A stretch of DNA of 32,965 nt from Chrysochromulina parva (GCA_002887195.1 PJAB01000236.1:1-32965); one strand, 5' to 3'. Positions 1 to 10,443 are shown, numbered from the stretch's first letter. Numbers and translations: made by a program. Notes: generated from the letters alone by a model not told the origin.

Positions 1-2
1 TG

Positions 3-1361
3 CTCCGACAACTCTTCGAAGTCGTCGCCTCTTCGCGCTCGTCGGAGACCTTCGTCGCGGCCACTCTCCTCGTGGCGGTGGGCATGGGTGCGATTGCTGA
101 GGAGCTCGGCCTCTCGTCAACGACGGGCGCCTTTGCGGCCGGCGTGCTCCTCGCGGGCACAAAGTTCCGAGCAGCCATCGAGGCGGACATCAAGCCATTT
201 GAAGGCATCCTTCTTGGAGTCTTCTTCCTCACGGCGGGCGCGACCCTCGACCCGTCCCTCGTGCTGCACGAGTGGCCGACGCTCTTGACAGGCATCATCA
301 TCTTCATCCTCGCCAAGGCGGGGCTGCTCCTGATCGCGGGCGAGTCGGCGCTTGGGCTGCGCAGCCGCGCGGATGCCGTGCGCGTGGCCGTGCTGCTCTC
401 GGGCGGCGGCGAGTTCGCCTTCATCATCTTCAGACTCGCCGAGAATCTAGGCGTGTTGCCGCATGACCTCGGCGAGCTACTGACCGCGTCGGTCATCATC
501 TCGATGAGTCTCACGCCCTTGCTCGGCGAGGCGGCCGAGGCCCTGGGGGCTGTGATCGAGCGGGCGGAGCAGGCAGACGAGGCAACCGTTGAAGCGGAAA
601 AGCTCTTTGACGCCATCGACACCGACGGCAGCGGCACTCTGACGCGTACCGAGCTGCAACTTCATCTGCTAGGTGGCGATCGGTCGCCCGGCTTCCTCGG
701 CCGCATCAACATGCCGTTTGACGCGCTCTTCACCGCGCTGGACACGGACGCTGACGGCGTCATCTCGCGAGACGAGCTGCGCCTGGGGTACGTCGAGATG
801 TGCACTGGAGGTGCTCGCGTAGCGGCGCTGCAGCAGAGCGCCGCCGAAGAGAATGGCCGCGTGCTCACGGCAAGCGACGCGTACGTCGTGTGTGGCTTTG
901 GCGAGATCGGCCAACGTGTGTGCGACGAGCTCAGCAGCGTCTTCGAAGGGTCGGATCTGATCGCGTTCGATCGCGACCCGAAGCGCGTCGCCGTCGGCAT
1001 GCAGCGCCAAGTGCGTGTCATCTATGGCGACGGGGCCTCCGAGACGCTCCTCAAGGCCTCGGGTATCGAGGAGCCGCGCGCGATCATCGTCTCCTACTCA
1101 CAGAGCTCGCGCTGCCTCGACGCCACGCGCCGGTTGCGCGACGTTTTCCCACAGTCGCCCATCTACGTGCGCGCGGCCTCGGAGGAGGAGGTGACACCGC
1201 TCCTCGAGGCAGGCGCCACCGAGGTAGTCGTCGAGACGAACGAGGCTGCGGTGCGCCTCGCCAGGCTGCTGACGGAGTCGAGTAAAGTAGAGCTGGGCGG
1301 TGGCGAGGGGATTGAGCTGCGCCGCGCTATGGCGCCGGTGACCAAAGCAGAGGAATCATGA
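3..1361 (+). CDS. KEA-type K+/H+ antiporter with EF-hand pair and RCK domain (5' partial)
   Basis: The frame is open to the left edge, so the gene is cut at its 5' end; 452 residues are visible. The first part is the end of a CPA2-family cation/proton antiporter membrane domain, with helices around the GAIAEELGLS, GAFAAGVLLAG and ILLGVFFLTAGATLDP segments. Next come two EF-hands, with Ca2+ loops DTDGSGTLTRTE (from about base 618) and DTDADGVISRDE (from about 741). Last is a Rossmann-fold RCK/KTN nucleotide-binding domain with the dinucleotide motif GFGEIG (about 891-910) and the downstream acidic FDRD. In plants KEA proteins exchange K+ for H+ at plastid envelope or thylakoid membranes, and KEA3 tunes the thylakoid proton gradient. 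EF-hands between the antiporter and RCK domains suggest Ca2+ control; as I recall, diatom KEA3 also carries EF-hands. Plastid location is inferred, since any transit peptide lies outside the window. The family call is very secure; KEA3 orthology is only likely. Confidence 0.9.
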   Translation, partial: LRQLFEVVASSRSSETFVAATLLVAVGMGAIAEELGLSSTTGAFAAGVLLAGTKFRAAIEADIKPFEGILLGVFFLTAGATLDPSLVLHEWPTLLTGIIIFILAKAGLLLIAGESALGLRSRADAVRVAVLLSGGGEFAFIIFRLAENLGVLPHDLGELLTASVIISMSLTPLLGEAAEALGAVIERAEQADEATVEAEKLFDAIDTDGSGTLTRTELQLHLLGGDRSPGFLGRINMPFDALFTALDTDADGVISRDELRLGYVEMCTGGARVAALQQSAAEENGRVLTASDAYVVCGFGEIGQRVCDELSSVFEGSDLIAFDRDPKRVAVGMQRQVRVIYGDGASETLLKASGIEEPRAIIVSYSQSSRCLDATRRLRDVFPQSPIYVRAASEEEVTPLLEAGATEVVVETNEAAVRLARLLTESSKVELGGGEGIELRRAMAPVTKAEES

Positions 1362-2158
1362 TGAGAATGAGCGGCGTACAATGAGCCCTTGCTGCAGGCC
1401 GAGCGTCTTCTCGAGGCCTGGTAATTTAGCGTTGGCCGTTGAACAGCGCCACGCCTCGGTCCCGGTTTGGCCGCCTGTATCGACGGCGGCATTCCGGCAC
1501 AATGGTATTCGCGGTCAGGTTTGTAGTCATTGGCGGGTTGATCCTTCCGGGATGTTGCGTCTCGACGGATGGATGTCCGTAAAATTGCTTGTGTATGAAC
1601 ACTCAGGGGGCGCGAGAGTGCCCCGAAGGTCTGACAGACATGTGTTCATGGTTTGTATGTTCCGGCGTGGGTCCGGTCTGTGTGTCCCATGAGGTGTGTC
1701 CGGTGTACACAGTCGAGGACCGAGATTGCAGATTCACCGTCCCCCGCGTCCGCGACCACAAAGGCGATACCGTTCGGTTAGCGCCTCGTGGTTGAAGCGC
1801 GAAGAGGCTCCTCAAGACCGCGCGTATACATACGATAGGAAACTAGAAAAGAAGAAATAGTAATAGATAAAGAAGAATGCATACGATACATGGCTCACGC
1901 CTCACCCTCAGCCACCTGCTCACGGCCATGCTCACGGCAACGCAAGTATGATGGTCGAAAAAGGCGGAACACTCTGCTTTGCAAATGGTCATCACTTTAC
2001 CATGCACTTTACACGTAACGAGCGTGCAAACCGCGCGAACACACGACCCACGGCACCTGGGCGCCGCGGGGCCATTCTAAGCGCAAGGGCCACCCTCACA
2101 GCTCACGAGTCACGACCGCCCTGGGCCCTGCTCTCTCGACGGCGGCATCGCCTTGGTG
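1362..2158. other. Intergenic region between KEA-type gene and ESF1 (3' to 3')
   Basis: This stretch lies between the 3' ends of two convergent genes and must hold both 3' UTRs. The short ORFs here have no recognisable protein features. An A-rich tract of about 70 bases (about 1827-1890) stands out from the GC-rich surroundings and is flanked by a direct repeat CATACGATA (1829-1837 and 1880-1888). I see no RNA gene. Confidence 0.6.
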
Positions 2159-5100
2159 CTAAGCCTCGATGGGCCTCTTCTTCTTGAGCTTCATGTGGAG
2201 CCCCGCCGCGGCGCTCTCGGCCACCTTGAAAAGGGATTCCTGGCTCAGCTTGCTCCCTTTGCTGGCGTTACTCGCCGTGTCAACCCCGGCGCCCTCTGGT
2301 GCACCGCCGTCGCGCCTGGCCAGCATTTGGGCTGCGGAATGGAGCGCCGCCTTCACCTTGTGCTGAGGGGGCTTAGTGATGGGCGGAGCCGCACTGCTCT
2401 CCTTGGAGGAGCGCGCTAACTTGGCTGCCTTTGATTTGACGGACTGGACCATCCGCCACAGGCCGCTGTCCGCGGCAGGTGGCGCCTCCGCGGCAGGTGG
2501 CGCCTCCGAAGAGGCGGCGGCAGAGGGTGCAGCGGAGCCGTCGTGCTTTCGGTGTCGCCTCTGGATCTCGCTCAGAAGCTTTTCTGAGCCCGCGGTCCGC
2601 CGGAACTGCACGGGAAGGAGCATGTGCACACGATGGAACGAAGTGAGAGGGAGGGCAAGAGGGAGGACCAGTACGCAATGCAAGGAGAAGGGGCCGGGTA
2701 GGGCGCCGTGATGGGCGCCCGGGAGTCAAATGAGCACGGGTCACAAAGTTGTTGCAGTATGGTGGCCTCAGGGTGCATCGGCAACCAGAAGATTATTAGT
2801 CCGTTCATTCCCGAGGCAGAAGGCGAGGGCAGCGCGGGCGTGCACGCGGCGCATGCAGGGAGCAAGGGCGGGCCACAAGGCACGCTTACAAGGCGGCGCA
2901 AGCAGGCCACAAGGCACGCATGCAAGGCGACGCATGCAAGGCGATGCAAGCAGGGCACAAGGCACGCATGCGAGGCGGCGGCCCAGCGCGGCTGTCGCAC
3001 TTTTGGATCCGTCGGATCAATCGCAAATTCGGACGACTTGTACACAGACGCGAAGCGGTCGTCGGCGAGGTTGAGCTCGAATCCGCCCTCGTCCGCCGCC
3101 ATTGCCGCCGCCGCCGCCGCCGCCTCGGCACGCTTGCGCTTGGCCCCTTTGAGACCCTTTTGGCCCGCTTGGGCTGGCAGCGTGAGTGCATTCAGGCTGT
3201 AGCCACGCCGCGCCTCGCGCGCATCGTCCGCGTCATCACCGAGCATGAGCAGCTCGAGCTCGGCCTTCTTCCGCGCCTCCTCGGCCGCCTCGGCCTCCGT
3301 CAGGACCGGCGCTCGCTTGTCCTTCCTGCTGCGCTTCTTGCCCTCCTTCGCCCTGCCCGCGCTCACACCGGCGCTCGCGACGCCCGCACTCACCGCGCCG
3401 GCGCCGCCCTCTATGGCTTTGGTGCTTGCGCGGCGTTCCTGCTGCTCCTCTGCTGCCCTCTCGGCAAGGGCCTCTGCAAAAAAGGGATCGCTCGCGAGCT
3501 CTGCGGGCATCTCGTCCTCATCTGCGAATTCGTCAACCTCCGCCGCGCCTCCCGCCGCGCCTCCCGCCTGAGCTAGCTGCTTGGCCTGCTTCTTCGCGCG
3601 CCGCTTCTCCTTTCGCTTCGCCTCCTCGACTTCGAAGACGGTTGGCGGCAGCACATCCTCCTCGGCCTCACCACCGCGCTTGGCGCCGGTGCCTTTGCCC
3701 GCCGCGACCCGTCGCGAGCCCGCCGTGGAAGCGCTGCCGTCAGCAAGCTCCGCCGCGTCAAACGTCATCTCCATCGCAATGTCGCCCTCGCCATCAGCGC
3801 CTACGCCGTCCATGCCGCCCCGCGCGCGCCCGCCGCCACCGGCGCGCGAGCCCATACGCACACTCTCGACGAGGGCCGCGAGGCTCCCGGTGCGCTCGCC
3901 GCGCTTTGGTGGCCGTGGGCCATCGAAGACGTACTCCTCCTCGCCCTCGTCGTCGTCCTCATCCTCATCCTCGGACTCTGACGCCAGGTACTGTGCATAC
4001 TCGAGCTCCTTCACTTCCGCCTTTGAGAGATCGCGCTTCATCGTCTGCGAGCGTGACGAATCATCCGCATCCCAGCTGAGCGTCGGCTCATGCTGCTGCA
4101 GCGCCGAGCACATGAACGACGGTGCCCTGTACTTAGGGGGCAGCTCGGTGCAACTGTCGCGTGGGGTCTTTTCAAACTTCCTCTCGTCAGGGATGAATCG
4201 CAGATCGAGCGGCAAAGAAGACGACTCGAACTCAGCACCGTCGCACTCCTTGTACAAATGATCCGCCGTCTCGGGCGTGTCGCACACGATCACACCAAAG
4301 TAGTAGCGCAGCCGGTCGAGCTCGTACTTACGCAGCCGCTCGCGCGCCTCGTCCTTACTCAACTGCGCTTCGGATTCGTCGGATTCGTCGGATTCGTCAA
4401 CGCCCTCGTCCTCGTCCTCGTCCTCGCCGCCGCCGCCACGCCGCACTTTGCGCTGCAGAAACGAGGGGCCCACGGTCGCCTCGGCTGCCATCTGCTTCTC
4501 GCCGAAGTCACTCGGGTACACACTCACAGATCGGATTCGACCGCCCGGCGGCAAGAAGGAGCCGACCACAGCGAGAATGTCTACGGCGCGCATCTGGTCC
4601 CAGTTGCAGTTGCACACGGCGAGGCGCCTGGTCGCGTCCGACACACGTGGCACCTGGTCGTGCTGCTTCTCGAGCCATTGCACAAGCGCTGAGTCCTTCT
4701 CTTGCTCGTCATCGTCGTCCTCGATGTCCTCTGACTCCGTGCTGCCTCCTTCGGATTCCGTCTCTCCCTCACCCTCATCCTCGTCCGCGTCCGCCCGGTC
4801 CTCCTCGTGTTCTTCCTCGCCGCCAACATCTCCACCCTCCTCCTCGTCAAACTCTTCCTCCTCCTCTTCCTCTGGATCCTCATCCTCCGAGGAAGCAGCG
4901 GACATCTGGAAGCGAGGATCTGCCGTAGCAACTTTGCGCTTTGGGCCCGGCTTCTTCCGAGCCGCTGCCGCCGGCGCAGCCTCGGACTCGGCGACGCTAT
5001 ACAGCCGCTCCAGCTCTGCGTCTTTGCCCTTCTTTTGCTTTGGGAGCCGCCGACCGTACTTGTCGACGGCCACCTTGTCCTTGAAGCTGTTGTCCTTGAA

Positions 5101-5217
5101 CATTGCCGAGAAGCGCTGGTCGACGACCGTCTTGCGCTCCTTCTTGGGCTGCCGCTGGAAGCGCGGATCATTGTGCAAGCGCGCAAACCGCGGGTCTTGG
5201 ATAATGCCGTCCGACAT
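2159..5217 (-). CDS. ESF1: ESF1-like pre-rRNA processing factor (two exons)
   Basis: Model: complement(join(2159..2605,3001..5217)), about 887 residues. ESF1 is a nucleolar protein needed for 18S rRNA maturation in the small-subunit processome. The N-terminus has the family repeats of DPRF/DQRF (IIQDPRFARLHNDPRF, then VVDQRFSAMF). The central conserved block runs from RLAVCNCNWDQMRA through LRYYFGVIVCDTPETADHLYKECDGAEFESS and LDLRFIPDERKFE to the YAQYLAS region, with long acidic tracts between. The C-terminal NUC153 motif (DDRFASVYKSSEFAIDPTDPK) is completed only by splicing to FRRTAGSEKLLSEIQRRHRK in another frame, which fixes the phase-0 intron. The open frame extends upstream of 5217 only through a GTG, so the ATG at 5217 is used. 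A C-terminal tail of about 125 residues rich in Ala, Ser and Lys is not conserved that I recognise. Assignment is very secure. Confidence 0.93.
2606..3000 (-). other. ESF1 intron (395 bp) with internal repeats
   Basis: The donor GTGCGA follows AAA (Lys of DPTDPK), and the acceptor GTGCAG precedes TTC. The phase is 0. Splicing joins the two halves of the conserved NUC153 motif. Inside is an imperfect repeat of about 34 bp (2890-2923 and 2939-2972, 31 of 34 identical) rich in ACGCATGC and AAGGC words. It is the longest intron in the window. Confidence 0.9.
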
Positions 5218-5536
5218 CGCGAAGGTGCCCACGTCGTCGCGTCGTCGCGAGCGTGCAACCAGTTGCCAAAATTGATCGTGTCGTGTCCGCGACCGCGAGC
5301 GGCAGCCTCGAGCCTGCCCCGTCGCGCTCGGGTCCCGCCTCGACGCGCGCGTTCAAACCATGGTTCAAACCCGCCGTTGCGCGGCGAGCAGGTTTTCGTC
5401 CTCTTGTTCGTCCTGTACCACTCTCACGCCACTCATGCGTGGTATCCACAAACTTTCAATGTCCCAAACGCGGACCGCACAACTACGAATCGAATAGTAA
5501 GGTCACATCACACATGGTCGCACAACTATTAATAGG
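5218..5536. other. Spacer between ESF1 start and ER J-protein end
   Basis: This is the presumed promoter and 5' UTR of ESF1 plus the 3' UTR of the J-protein gene. It holds a short tandem of GTTCAAACC (5351-5359 and 5363-5371, separated by ATG). I see no gene in it. No tRNA fold could be built around the T-loop-like sequence. Confidence 0.55.
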
Positions 5537-6583
5537 TCACAATCGTCCAATCGTGACTCCTTGGGGCGGCTCAAAATAGCGCCCGACCAGCTCGCGCTCT
5601 TCGGCACTGAGGGCGGCCGGCATCTCGATCGCGAGCGTCACGTGCAGCTTGCCGAACTCGCTCGGCACACCGTGCACGGGCATGCCCTCGCCCTCGATGA
5701 CGAGCACCTGCCCGTGGCTCGCGATGCCTTCATGCTTGAGCAGTACCGGGTGACCGTCCAAATGATGGAGGGTGTGCTCAAAACCGAGGAGGGCCGCGCG
5801 CAGTGGGATCTTGAGCGACATGTGCAGCTCTGTGCCGTCGCGCCGGAAGACGGCATGCCGCGCCGATTTGAGCTTCACCACAACGTTGCCCGGGATCTTG
5901 CCAGGCGTCTGCTCGCTCGCACGGGGGAAGACGACCTCTGTACCTTCCACGGTGCCGCGCTCGATGGTGGCGGCGAGCACCTTACTTTCCTCCTTGCACT
6001 TGTCAGGCGACGGCTCACTCACTTCCTGTTGCATGATCATCATGCCCATCCGTTGGTGCACCACCTTTTTGACCATCGGGCAAGACGGCCCGCAGCCTTC
6101 GCACTGCGGTTTGATCGGCTCAGAGCGGAGGTAGGAAGAGATCCCCGCACGCGGCTTGTCTCTGCACCCTCGGCACACGACCCGGCGGTTCACGGAGACG
6201 CGAACCGTCCCTCCCTTGTACATGTCCTCGAGAGGCACGCTGACAGTAACAGAGACGTCGCCGCCTTGCTGGACACCCACCTCACGGCCCCACATATCGC
6301 GCTGGCCAACGCCCTTATTCACGGCCTCCATGCCGCCCGCCTCGTATAGCGCTCGCTTTTGATCGTCACTAAGCACCTCGTACGCGTTCGTCACCTGCTT
6401 GAAGACCGCCATGTCTCCGCCCTTGTCAGGGTGATGCTTGAGGCTCAACTTTCTGTACGCCTTCTTGATCTCAGCTGCGGTGGCACTCTCATCGACGCCA
6501 AGCACCTCGTACAAATCTTCGTCGTCGCTCGCAACCGACGAGCTCAGCACGAGGACCACGAGGAGCACAAAAGTGCGGCGCAT
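5537..6583 (-). CDS. ER-lumen DnaJ co-chaperone, ERdj3/DNAJB11-like
   Basis: A 348-residue protein from the ATG at 6583 (the longer frame needs a GTG). Residues 1-19 form a signal peptide ([19 protein letters not shown]). A J domain follows (about 23-85) with the HPD motif at 51-53 that stimulates Hsp70 ATPase. The middle has a sparse Cys-rich region (CRGC at 137-140, CEGCGPSC at 161-168, one Cys at 196) instead of four CxxCxGxG zinc fingers, followed by [10 protein letters not shown]. The C-terminal substrate-binding domain carries [14 protein letters not shown] and [10 protein letters not shown]. This pattern matches ERdj3/DNAJB11 and Scj1-type co-chaperones, which assist BiP in ER folding. 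No KDEL-type retention signal is present at the C-terminus. Confidence is high for an ER type I-like J-protein and moderate for the DNAJB11 subgroup. Confidence 0.88.
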   Translation of the reverse strand: MRRTFVLLVVLVLSSSVASDDEDLYEVLGVDESATAAEIKKAYRKLSLKHHPDKGGDMAVFKQVTNAYEVLSDDQKRALYEAGGMEAVNKGVGQRDMWGREVGVQQGGDVSVTVSVPLEDMYKGGTVRVSVNRRVVCRGCRDKPRAGISSYLRSEPIKPQCEGCGPSCPMVKKVVHQRMGMMIMQQEVSEPSPDKCKEESKVLAATIERGTVEGTEVVFPRASEQTPGKIPGNVVVKLKSARHAVFRRDGTELHMSLKIPLRAALLGFEHTLHHLDGHPVLLKHEGIASHGQVLVIEGEGMPVHGVPSEFGKLHVTLAIEMPAALSAEERELVGRYFEPPQGVTIGRL

Positions 6584-6937
6584 CACAGCGGCGACACCGC
6601 GGCGGGCCGCACAGGGAAGGAGATGAATCTATAAACAGCCCAAGTTTGATTCCTCAAATCTTTCTGGAAGTGGATTCACAACACCGGCCCCACCTCCTGA
6701 TTTTGAACTGCTTGATTGACCCTAAGGGGTATGGGGAGGTAATCTTCCTGGATACACACACTATCCAACTAGCGCGCGGGCGGCACACAAATATAAGGTC
6801 TTCGAAGGTCTTCTCTTTCTCATCGAGCAATTGCATCAAGCACCCCGCCGCCAAGGCACACCGAACGTTTAGTCAAGGCAGCGTCGCCGCCGTCGCACCA
6901 ATCGCCAGCCAGCGCGACCGCAGCCAGCGTTGCGCAC
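6584..6937. other. Spacer upstream of ER J-protein
   Basis: This holds the promoter and 5' UTR of the J-protein and the 3' end of the zinc-finger gene. A CTATAAAC element (around 6630-6637, plus strand as written) is the only core-promoter-like word, and its orientation does not clearly match the gene. I see no coding sequence. Confidence 0.45.
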
Positions 6938-7408
6938 TCAGCCCGGAGGGCAGTCGCGAGCGGTCACCAGCTCGGGGTGATGCGAGCGCTTGTGCTGGTA
7001 CAAACCGCCATAGGATGCGTACGCTTTCTCGCAAATGGGACATTCGTGTGTTAGCTCGTCCATGTTTCGCTCGCTCTCACGAGGACGGCCTCGAGGTCGC
7101 TTGCCATTGGCCACAGCGACCTGCTTGGCCTCGGCAATCAGCCAAGGGTGATGCTTGCGCCGGTGCTGGTACAATCCACCGTAGGTGATGTAAGAGGCAC
7201 CGCACCCAGGCTCGTCGCAAAAGAAGTGGGGCTCCGCATTCGGGTCAGCTGGGGGCCGGCCGCGCTTCATGCCCGAAGGTGCAGGCTCTGCTGGTGCTGC
7301 ACCCGCTGCCGCCGCAATCAATGCGCCCGCGTTTCCAACCGGGAGGGGGTCGGCCTGTGTTTTGTACTGAGCGCTCTTGCCGAATGATAGCTTGCCAGTG
7401 CGCGCCAT
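6938..7408 (-). CDS. Two-finger C2H2 zinc-finger protein with AT-hooks
   Basis: A single-exon 156-residue protein starting at a clear ATG. Two C2H2 fingers are visible: C64-x4-C69 with H82 and H86/H87, and C123-x2-C126 with H139 and H143/H144. They share the near-identical core YGGLYQH(K/R)R(K/S)HHP, so one finger arose by duplication of the other. Two AT-hook-like motifs flank or separate them: KRGRPP (48-53) and KRPRGRPR (103-110). AT-hooks bind the minor groove of AT-rich DNA, so a nuclear DNA-binding or chromatin role is likely. I know no named family with this exact layout, so no target is proposed. A palindromic motif (7487-7498) lies 79 bases upstream of the ATG. Confidence 0.8.
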   Translation of the reverse strand: MARTGKLSFGKSAQYKTQADPLPVGNAGALIAAAAGAAPAEPAPSGMKRGRPPADPNAEPHFFCDEPGCGASYITYGGLYQHRRKHHPWLIAEAKQVAVANGKRPRGRPRESERNMDELTHECPICEKAYASYGGLYQHKRSHHPELVTARDCPPG

Positions 7409-7486
7409 GCGCCGGGGCGCGGACCGCCTCCGCGGCCCCTGAAGCGTGTCTGCCCTTTCGAGCAGGGGGGAAGGACGGCCGCTCGC

Positions 7487-7505
7487 GTGAACGTTAACAC
7501 GACAG
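7487..7505. promoter_or_regulatory. Palindromic motif GTGAACGTTAAC upstream of zinc-finger gene
   Basis: The 19 bases GTGAACGTTAACACGACAG occur here and, identically, at 28508-28526 upstream of the NIPA-like gene. The core is a near-perfect palindrome around AACGTT. A perfect palindromic version, GTGAACGTTCAC, lies upstream of the small J-protein at 29844-29855. Here it sits about 80 bases from the start codon on the opposite strand. A transcription-factor or core-promoter site is inferred. Confidence 0.45.
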
Positions 7506-7542
7506 TGTGTGCCAAGGGACCCCGCCTGGGGACCCCGCCAGG

Positions 7543-7572
7543 GGGGAACGGATCCGGGGTAACCCGTTCCCC
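7543..7572. repeat. Inverted repeat (9-bp stems)
   Basis: GGGGAACGG (7543-7551) is the exact reverse complement of CCGTTCCCC (7564-7572), with a 12-base loop. It lies about 135 bases upstream of the zinc-finger start and beside a duplicated GGACCCCGCC. Function is unknown. Confidence 0.6.
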
Positions 7573-8788
7573 ACGTGAGGTCCCGTGTGCCAGCTCCCCC
7601 GGTGTCTTTTTACCCATTTACCGTCAAAAACACTTCGGGAAGCCGGACACAAACGGGACACACGGGACACACGCGGGCACACGGCGGATCACACAGTCAG
7701 TCAGTCACAGACGGAGACGAACGACTCACACTACACACAACCAAGCACACAACCATCTCGTTCCCGACCCACCAAGAACGCACACACGCACTCGACCGCG
7801 AGACGAGCCAGACCGCAGACGGTACCCTGGAGCCATTGCCCGGAGCCGACCCGACCCCAACGCACACGCACGAGCGCACGTGAACGCGCGAGGCGCGACG
7901 CCCCGGAGCCGACCGTGGAGACCGAACCCGCGGAGCCAACCGAACCCCCGCGGCTCGGACTTTATTCAGATAACGCGCGCGGAGCCGGGAGCCGCCCCGG
8001 AGGCCGCCCCCTGGTCCTCACCTGCCGCCTGCGAACCCGAGACCATCCAAGGACCATCCTTCGAAGTGCGCAGCGGTACAGGCGGTATATTTTGGTTCGT
8101 ACAGCGTACTACATCGAACATCGTACACAATGTTGTAGTTGAGCTTGAGAACTTGAGTAGAGGGCGCATCGCCCACGGCGTTCGCCCCGCGTGGTGTTTT
8201 TGAACCAAAACCTACTACCTAGGGAGCGAGAGACGCGGCGCGGCACCTCGCAAGGAAGAGCGAGCTTAAAGCGAGCTAAGAGCGAGCAGCGTTCCGGCCT
8301 ACCTGGAAAGTACCACCGCATGGGCGACCCCTGTGTCCAGTCTCCAGAGGACCGCAAATATGACCATGGAGCATGCTGTGATCCTACATGCCCGATGCAC
8401 CCATCGATGCACCCACGAGAGCCAGATGGTTCCGACGCACTGCGTATTCGATCCAGGCACCAGCAGGGAATACGAGCCCAATGAAAGATAAGCCCGTAGC
8501 TCTGCACCGGCACGACGGGTCGAGGCACACCGAGGCGCACGCCGCCAACAGCGAGGCACATGCGCCAACAACATCGTGGGCATCATGGGAGGACCGGTCG
8601 CAGAGCATGCATTATGAATGCACCAGCATCAGCCCCCTTCCGAACACGCGACCCCGCATCGGGATGCACCACTGCCCCTGCCCCGCTGCCCTGCCCCATA
8701 CGTGCTCTGCATGCGTCTATGCTGCACAGCCCGAACAGCCCCACCCAATCTGGGGCAACCACATCCTGGGGCAGCCACATCAAGTGAT

Positions 8789-9724
8789 CTAATCAGCTTG
8801 ACCTGCGGCCACTTGAGCGGCGGCTTGCGAGAGCAATTTGATGTCATCCGCGTCGAGCTCGCCGCTGCCGTCCGCGTCGAGCGCCTTGAACTGGTCCCTC
8901 AGCAGACTGATAGTATCATCGTCCACCTTGCCCATCTTCTTGAGGTTGAAGATGATGTATTCTTCGGTGGTCACCTTGCCGTCATCATCCTGTTCGATGA
9001 CCTCGTTCAACTCGTCGAGCCGCTGTTGCAGGGTCTTGTCGGCACCAAGCCGCTTGGCCTGAGAAATGTCATTGAGCTCAGCCAGCAGCGTTGTGAAGGA
9101 GAAGACGCCCATCATTACGAGCAGCGTCGCGAGTGCCTTGCCCCCCTTGGTGTGCGGCGACACGTCGCCGAAGCCAATCGTAAGGAACGTGATCACCCCG
9201 TAATAGAATTCATCGACCCACGTCCAGCAGTAGCTGCCATTCTCATGGGTCAGCTTCCAAGCATCGCACCCACCGGTGCTCCCGCACGCCCAGCCAGCGC
9301 CGAAATGGCCGCACCTGCATGTAGTGAGGTAATGACTCAGCATGCATGCAAGGCACTCATCATGCACATCTTGGGCCGTTCCAAAGGAGGCCATGCGCAC
9401 CCTTCGATATGGGCGTTCTCGAGCTCGCCGAGGATGATGCACAAGCTAAAGTACACGCCCGTCGGCCTTAGTGCCGCGAGCACGCGACACAAGTCCTTCC
9501 TCGTACTCTTGCTCATGACACGATCGAGCAGGTCCTTGCTGCCGCAACCGTCTGTTACCTCATTTGATGGGCGCCTTTCGCGTTTGGTCCTTTGTAGTTC
9601 CGTCTCCTCGTCAGTCGTGGGCATGATCTGGACGCTAGGGGACGGGGGGGGACTGGGAGGGAGGGGGGGAATGGAAGGGGCCCCACACAACAGCGCGCCG
9701 AATGGCACCTCTCCTCGGAAGGGC

Positions 9725-9755
<31 letters not shown>

Positions 9756-10443
9756 CGATGCTGCTGCTGCCGCGGCCGTCGCTCCTGCTGACAGCAGAAC
9801 AGCAGATGATATTGTTGCTGCCGCTATCATCGTCCTGCCTGACATCGACAGCAGCAGCGGCTGTGGCAGTGGCGGAGCCCGTAGGCGGGCTCGGCGGCGG
9901 TGACCGCGATTTTTCTGGCGACGGCGGCAGTGATGAGACACCGTCTCGTTTCTGCATCCCCATGACAACTGCCGCGGCTTTGTGCGCTTCCTGCAGCAGT
10001 ACACGCTGCTTCGTGATGAAGCGCTTGCGCCCCTGCTCGGAGAACCAGTCGGCGATGACGGTGATCGATTTGGCCACGACGACGACGCCGATTACGGCAT
10101 AGAATATCGTGAAGAGGCGCAGCCCCTGGTTAAGAGTGGGCATGTCGCCGTAGCCCACCGTACACAGCGTGACCACTGCGAAGTACATGCAGTCGATCCA
10201 ATCCCAGTCCCACAGGAAGGTGCCCCAGCTGTCAGCCGTCCGGTTTTCGTCCCAGCCATCGACCGGCTTGTTGAAAGCTGTAGGCGATGCCTCATAGGGC
10301 GTGTAGATGATGACGGCGACACCCACGAAGCCGGCGATGCGTGCCAGGTGCTTGAGCATCTCGCAAAAAGTGGTGTCAGTCATGTCCGTCTTCAGGAGCC
10401 CCTGGATTGGCAACATGCTACTTCTTGAGCTCGAGCGAGCCAT
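8789..10443 (-). CDS. Two-pore-domain K+ channel with C-terminal EF-hands (two exons)
   Basis: Model: complement(join(8789..9314,9401..10443)), about 522 residues from the ATG at 10443. The first pore has the selectivity filter TVGYGD (about residues 95-100) between membrane helices. The second has TIGFGD (about 393-398), encoded after the intron. The C-terminus has two EF-hand-like loops (EQDDDGKVTTEE and DADGSGELDADD). This is the layout of plant TPK channels, tandem-pore K+ channels of vacuolar or plasma membranes gated by cytosolic Ca2+. The loop between the pore units is unusually long, about 200 residues, with poly-Ser and Pro-rich tracts from a CTG/TCG-type repeat (about 9727-9780). 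Splicing yields a Cys-rich segment (CGHFGAGWACGSTGGC) between the third helix and the second pore. The gene is divergent from the eIF4B-like gene. Confidence 0.9.
9315..9400 (-). other. K+ channel intron (86 bp)
   Basis: The donor GTGCGC follows GAAGG (phase 2) and the acceptor ATGCAG precedes GTGCGGCC. Splicing restores the frame from ENAHIEG into CGHFGAGWACG and on to the second pore; unspliced, the frame stops soon after. The intron contains a CTGAG branch-like word about 30 bases from the acceptor. Confidence 0.85.

Larger units (their letters stand above)
7409..8788. other. Gene-poor 1.4 kb stretch
   Basis: No convincing gene lies here; the longest open frames (about 240 codons at most) are rich in Thr, Arg, His and Pro from simple sequence and show no conserved domain. 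Visible structure: the palindromic motif at 7487-7498; a duplicated GGACCCCGCC (about 7517-7540); a hairpin at 7543-7572; GGGACACAC-type short repeats (about 7650-7685); and a 9-bp inverted repeat TTTTGGTTC (8090-8098) with GAACCAAAA (8202-8210). The right end should contain the 3' UTR of the K+ channel gene. Confidence 0.5.

Noticed and set aside
4448..5275. Long plus-strand open frame antisense to ESF1 (about 275 codons)
   Set aside because: Its Ser/Pro-rich sequence mirrors the acidic tracts of ESF1 on the other strand; a GC-rich codon shadow.
5345..5380. tRNA-like T-loop GGTTCAAACC
   Set aside because: No A and B boxes at proper spacing and no cloverleaf could be built; it is part of a GTTCAAACC tandem.
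7487..8203. Open frame of about 238 codons in the gene-poor stretch
   Set aside because: Thr/Arg/His-rich from simple repeats, no ATG, no domain, no splice partner.
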